NCBI RefSeq assembly: GCF_002835825.1
Contig: NZ_PIZH01000036.1
Location: 1 to 10,004 of the forward strand
Direction of reading: 5' to 3'
DNA: 10,004 nt
DNA from: Methanoregula sp.
GTDB taxonomy: Archaea > Halobacteriota > Methanomicrobia > Methanomicrobiales > Methanospirillaceae
The position numbers and the translations under genes were made by a program. How positions within the stretch are numbered: position 1 is the first letter of the stretch; each line of letters begins with the position of its first letter. Of this stretch, positions 7,460 to 10,004 are shown piece after piece. The notes under the pieces were generated by a model that worked only from the letters and a program-made list of their open reading frames with translations, was not told where the DNA came from and ran no database searches.

Positions 7460-7467
7460 TTTATATA
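7460..7467 (+). promoter_or_regulatory. Strong TATA box of the thermosome gene
   Basis: TTTATATA is an exact match to the archaeal TATA consensus. Initiation about 25 nt downstream, near 7489, would give a short leader of roughly 19 nt that contains the GGAGG ribosome site (7496-7500), 7 nt before the ATG at 7508. A strong promoter fits an abundant chaperonin. I see no palindromic heat-shock operator next to the box. Confidence 0.75.
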
Positions 7468-7507
7468 GAAGTTCAATTCCACCTTTTACAACATCGGAGG
7501 ATCCATT

Positions 7508-9106
7508 ATGCTATCTGGACAGCCAATTATCATTTTAAAAGAAAATGTGGAGCGTAATACCGGGAAAGAAGCCCAGCGCTCGAATATTGCGGCCGCAAAG
7601 GCAATTGCCGGCGCCGTGAAATCGACGCTTGGCCCGCGGGGCATGGACAAGATGCTCGTCGGCTCCACAGGTGACATCGTCATAACGAATGACGGGGCAA
7701 CAATCCTGAGTGAGATTGCCGTACAGCACCCCGGCGCAAAGATGGTCATCGAAGTCGCCCGCACGCAGGACGACGAAGTCGGCGACGGCACCACCACCGC
7801 CGTCATCCTTGTCGGCGCGATGATGGAGCAGGCCGAGATCATGCTCGAACAGGGCATCCACCCGACCGTTATTGCGCAGGGATACCGTATGGGCATGGAG
7901 AAGGCCCTGGAGATTACAACCGGCCTCTCCCTCAAGGTCGATGCAACCGACCGGAAGACCCTCCTGAAGATCACCGAGACGGCAATCACCGGCAAGTCGG
8001 TTGAGCAGGTCAAGGACAAACTGGGCGGGATCATCGTCGATGCGGTCATGGCCGTTGCCGAGAAGGCAAACGGAAAGATCCTTGTTGACGAAGAAGATGT
8101 CATGATCAAGAAGCAGAAGGGCCAGGCCATGGACGATGCCGAGCTGATCCGCGGCGTTGTCATCGATAAGGTCCGTGTCAACGACGGGATGCCAAAGAAG
8201 ATCCCGAAGGCAAAGGTAGCCCTTATCGCATCCCCCCTCGAGATTACAAAGACCCAGGTCAAGGCAAAGATCAAAATCTCCACCGCTGAGCAGGTGACTG
8301 CATTCTCCGAGCAGGAACGCGAGGCACTGAAGAAACTTGCCGACCTGATCATTGACAGCGGCGCAAACGTCCTCCTCTGCCAGAAAGGCATTTCAGATAT
8401 TGCACAGTTCTACCTGGCAAAGGCAGGAGTCCTTGCCATTGAGGACGTTCCCGAGAAGGACATGAAGTATGCTGCCCGGGCACTCAATGCAAACATTATT
8501 GCAAAGCCTGAGGCGCTGACCGCAAAAGACCTGGGAACTGCAAACCTTGTCGAAGAAGACACAGACGGAAAGGTCACGAGGATCTCCGGCTGCAAGAACC
8601 CCAAGACCATCACCATCCTCCTCCGGGGGACGAGCGACTACCTGCTGGACGAGCTCGAGCGGGCGGTTGTTGACGGGACCCGCGTTGTCATGGATGCCAT
8701 GGAAGACGGGACCTATGTTGTTGGCGGTGCAGCAGTAGAGACCGAGCTGCTCATGAAGATCCGCGACTATGCCCAGACCGTTGGCGGCCGCGTCCAGCTC
8801 GCCATCGAGGGCTATGCAACCGCATTCGAGTCCATTCCGCGGGCACTTGCCGAGAACTCCGGCTTCAACCCCATCGACAAGATCGTCGAGCTCAAGAACG
8901 CCCATGCAAAGGGCAAGAAGAATGCCGGCCTGAACGTGTACCAGGGCAAGGTCGTTGACATGCTCGGTGAGGGCGTCATCGAGCCACTCCGTTCCAAGCG
9001 CCAGTCCATCCAGAGCGCATCCGAGACCGCCATCATGCTCATCCGTGTCGATGACATGATGATCACCCAGCAGGGTGGCAGGGGCGGCATGCCCCCGGGC
9101 ATGTAA
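7508..9106 (+). CDS. ths: Thermosome subunit (group II chaperonin)
   Basis: A 532-aa subunit of the cytosolic double-ring chaperonin that folds proteins by ATP-driven closure of a built-in lid. Equatorial-domain motifs are LGPRGMDKM (41-49), NDGATIL (61-67) and the nucleotide-site GDGTTT (92-97, catalytic D93). The apical domain spans about 210-370. A Gly/Met-rich tail (GGMPPGM) ends the protein. The start is fixed by GGAGG at 7496-7500. One oddity is that the usual GGGAxE motif of the C-terminal equatorial domain reads VVGGAAVE (404-411), and neighbouring positions such as GGRVQLAIEGYA (426-437) also depart from the common GGREQLAIEAFA. This may be a divergent paralogue among several subunits. 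Identity as a thermosome is certain; which subunit type is not. Confidence 0.96.
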   Translation: MLSGQPIIILKENVERNTGKEAQRSNIAAAKAIAGAVKSTLGPRGMDKMLVGSTGDIVITNDGATILSEIAVQHPGAKMVIEVARTQDDEVGDGTTTAVILVGAMMEQAEIMLEQGIHPTVIAQGYRMGMEKALEITTGLSLKVDATDRKTLLKITETAITGKSVEQVKDKLGGIIVDAVMAVAEKANGKILVDEEDVMIKKQKGQAMDDAELIRGVVIDKVRVNDGMPKKIPKAKVALIASPLEITKTQVKAKIKISTAEQVTAFSEQEREALKKLADLIIDSGANVLLCQKGISDIAQFYLAKAGVLAIEDVPEKDMKYAARALNANIIAKPEALTAKDLGTANLVEEDTDGKVTRISGCKNPKTITILLRGTSDYLLDELERAVVDGTRVVMDAMEDGTYVVGGAAVETELLMKIRDYAQTVGGRVQLAIEGYATAFESIPRALAENSGFNPIDKIVELKNAHAKGKKNAGLNVYQGKVVDMLGEGVIEPLRSKRQSIQSASETAIMLIRVDDMMITQQGGRGGMPPGM

Positions 9107-9126
9107 TTCCCCTAAACCGGATACCC

Positions 9127-9132
9127 TTTTTT
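9127..9132 (+). terminator. T-tract after the thermosome gene
   Basis: Six T residues, preceded by CCC and lying 21 nt past the stop codon, form a plausible archaeal terminator. No stable hairpin precedes them. Confidence 0.4.
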
Positions 9133-9183
9133 CATTCAGATAACTATTAGACAGATCGATACAGAAAAAGTAGAGAAACGGGT

Positions 9184-9268
9184 GCCGAGGTAGTCTAGCC
9201 CGGAAAGGCGGTAGCCTCGAAAGCTACTGGCGCTTCGCGCCTCGGGAGTTCAACTCTCCCCCTCGGCG
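9184..9268 (+). tRNA. tRNA-Ser, anticodon CGA
   Basis: An 85-nt tRNA whose class II cloverleaf can be folded by eye. The acceptor stem is GCCGAGG (9184-9190) with CCTCGGC (9261-9267), and the discriminator is G9268. The D stem is GTC/GGC, with GG in the D loop. The anticodon stem GTAGC/GCTAC encloses the loop CTCGAAA, giving anticodon CGA, which reads UCG (Ser). The long variable arm GGCGC-TTC-GCGCC (9229-9241) and discriminator G are serine identity features in archaea. The T arm is GGGAG-TTCAACT-CTCCC (9244-9260). There is no intron and no encoded CCA, so CCA is added afterwards. Confidence 0.96.
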
Positions 9269-9275
9269 TCCCTAC

Positions 9276-9300
9276 TGGATCGCCCGATCCATTTTTTTTT
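9276..9300 (+). terminator. Hairpin and T9 terminator of tRNA-Ser
   Basis: A perfect 6-bp stem TGGATC/GATCCA (9276-9281, 9286-9291) with a GCCC loop is followed directly by nine T (9292-9300). It starts 8 nt after the tRNA discriminator base. The U-run alone should stop archaeal RNA polymerase. The hairpin may assist or protect the 3' trailer before tRNA processing. Confidence 0.75.
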
Positions 9301-9441
9301 AAGACCCGGTCAGTTCCGGCCGGGAAAATCCCCTGGTTGCCCCCCATCGCCGCACGCTGGCAAAAAAACGATTAATTCCGGGCCATTTTCTTGAAATATT
9401 GGAAATAATGCCCCATTTCAGGTTATGCGAATTTCAAAACA

Positions 9442-9450
9442 TCTAAATAG
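9442..9450 (+). promoter_or_regulatory. Probable TATA box of the 68-aa membrane protein gene
   Basis: TCTAAATAG preceded by TTTCAAAAC looks like a BRE/TATA pair. Initiation would fall near 9470, giving a leader of about 57 nt with the ribosome site GGAGGT at 9514-9519. The 9301-9440 stretch upstream holds the shared 16-mer at 9310-9325 and no gene. Confidence 0.45.
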
Positions 9451-9526
9451 AACATCTTCATAGTATATGGTGAGAGGTACGGAATCAGACCCCATCCCGT
9501 ACCGGAAATCAAAGGAGGTTCGTGCC

Positions 9527-9733
9527 ATGAATATCCGGATCAAACAGAATAAACCCCCCATCTCACCGGAAGCGAAATCGTTTCGCGCAATACGGAGGCT
9601 GAACCTTAACCGCACCTACATGCCCCTGAAGATCGGTGTTGTCGTGGGGTACATCCTCCTCGGGATGCTCTCTGCATCGACATCGATGTTCGGCATTCTC
9701 GTAGGGGCAATCCTTCGCATGGTCGGGCTCTGA
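9527..9733 (+). CDS. Small membrane protein, 68 aa, unknown function
   Basis: I do not recognise a family. The strongest coding evidence is a near-perfect ribosome site, AAAGGAGGT (9511-9519), 7 nt before the ATG at 9527. An in-frame upstream ATG at 9467 has no such site and would lie at the predicted transcription start. The product has a basic, soluble N-terminal tail (1-33, with RAIRRLNLNR at 20-29) and then a hydrophobic part, about 35-66. This forms one membrane helix (about 35-51) and a second shorter one (about 53-66), a possible hairpin. The basic tail should stay in the cytoplasm, where it could bind RNA, a ribosome or lipid head groups; that is inference. It is transcribed alone and converges on the next gene. 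Confidence 0.72.
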   Translation: MNIRIKQNKPPISPEAKSFRAIRRLNLNRTYMPLKIGVVVGYILLGMLSASTSMFGILVGAILRMVGL

Positions 9734-9751
9734 ACCTGCCCGCCCGGCCCA

Positions 9752-9757
9752 TTTTTT
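9752..9757 (+). terminator. T-tract between convergent genes
   Basis: Six T residues follow GC-rich sequence, 18 nt after the stop of the 68-aa gene and just before the stop of the convergent 73-aa gene. This is suitable for terminating the plus-strand transcript. No matching T-run is evident for the minus-strand gene. Confidence 0.4.
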
Positions 9758-9761
9758 CTCA

Positions 9762-9983
9762 TCAGTACGCAAGGAACGCCATCGTCCCGTGGATAAGCGC
9801 AAGGATAATTGCAATCGCTGCAAACCGCGGGTGCCAGCGGGCCGGGATAGTGTGGATTCCGTGCCGGTTCAGGATCGCGACTGTCGCCGTGAAGAGGACG
9901 GAAAGGAGCGTCAGGAGGCCCAGCCAGAGGACGAGCGGTTTTCCAAGGATCAGGGTGTAGGCCAAGGTCAGCAGCATTGCCAT
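9762..9983 (-). CDS. Small multi-pass membrane protein, 73 aa
   Basis: Function unknown. Three hydrophobic segments are visible, at about 2-14, 17-38 and 52-72, with a polar loop RHGIHTIPARWHPR at 40-53. H51 and H65 lie 14 residues apart on or at the ends of the last helix, with H41 and H44 in the loop. Similar spacing is seen in b-type haem-binding membrane helices, but the resemblance is only a pattern. The ATG at 9983 follows AGGTG at 9996-9992 with an 8-nt gap. The reading frame stays open to the window edge, so a longer protein starting outside cannot be excluded. It may be co-transcribed with a gene beyond the right edge. Confidence 0.65.
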   Translation of the reverse strand: MAMLLTLAYTLILGKPLVLWLGLLTLLSVLFTATVAILNRHGIHTIPARWHPRFAAIAIILALIHGTMAFLAY

Positions 9984-10004
9984 CCGATCGCCACCTGCAC
10001 CCTC

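Noticed and set aside
7468..7482. GAAGTTCAATTC downstream of the ths TATA box as a heat-shock element
   Set aside because: The spacing does not match the eukaryotic GAA/TTC array, and no archaeal heat-shock palindrome is present. It is probably chance in the leader.
7486..8391. Minus-strand open frame of 301 codons opposite the thermosome gene
   Set aside because: It is serine/phenylalanine-rich translation of the antisense of a conserved chaperonin, overlaps its promoter, and has no independent signals.
1..10004. CRISPR array, insertion sequence, integrase or defence island
   Set aside because: No tandem repeat-spacer pattern, terminal inverted repeats, transposase or nuclease/toxin genes were seen. 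All large genes are housekeeping families.

Overview
The window reads as chromosomal DNA of a methanogenic archaeon, most likely of the order Methanomicrobiales (Methanoregula/Methanosphaerula-like). The evidence is a membrane-anchored LonB protease, a class III-type archaeal PRPP synthetase, a NOB1 rRNA endonuclease, a GfcR-type regulator and a group II chaperonin (thermosome), together with TATA-box promoters, GGAGG ribosome sites and T-tract terminators in a GC-rich background. The order-level placement is inference from general similarity.

Left half (1-5209, minus strand): lonB, tldD, pmbA (tldE) and a small BofA-family membrane protein run in one tight operon. lonB and tldD are 5 nt apart, tldD and pmbA overlap by 14 nt, and pmbA and the BofA-like gene are 15 nt apart. 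This looks like a proteolysis unit: a membrane-bound ATP-dependent protease, a TldD/TldE peptidase pair that would act on unfolded polypeptides or peptides, and a relative of a protein that in Bacillus restrains an intramembrane protease. Positions 1-349 hold no convincing gene. They hold the operon's U-rich terminator, imperfect hairpins, and a likely promoter and ribosome site for a minus-strand gene beginning at or beyond the left edge.

Centre (5210-7428): a divergent promoter region separates lonB from the plus-strand genes prs (PRPP synthetase), nob1 (16S rRNA 3'-end maturation) and gfcR (DNA-binding HTH fused to a phosphoribosyltransferase-fold domain). The gfcR TATA box lies inside the end of nob1 and predicts a leaderless mRNA.

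Right half (7429-10004): a thermosome subunit has a textbook TATAAT-like archaeal promoter and Shine-Dalgarno site. It is followed by tRNA-Ser(CGA) with a hairpin/T9 terminator, a 68-aa membrane protein with a perfect ribosome site, and a convergent 73-aa multi-pass membrane protein near the right edge. An identical 16-nt sequence occurs in two intergenic stretches (248-263 and 9310-9325).

Most of the window is core housekeeping and protein-quality-control content. I see no mobile element, CRISPR array or defence system. The items most worth a second look are the lonB-tldD-pmbA-BofA linkage, the shared intergenic 16-mer, the two small membrane proteins and the divergent nucleotide-pocket motif of the thermosome subunit.
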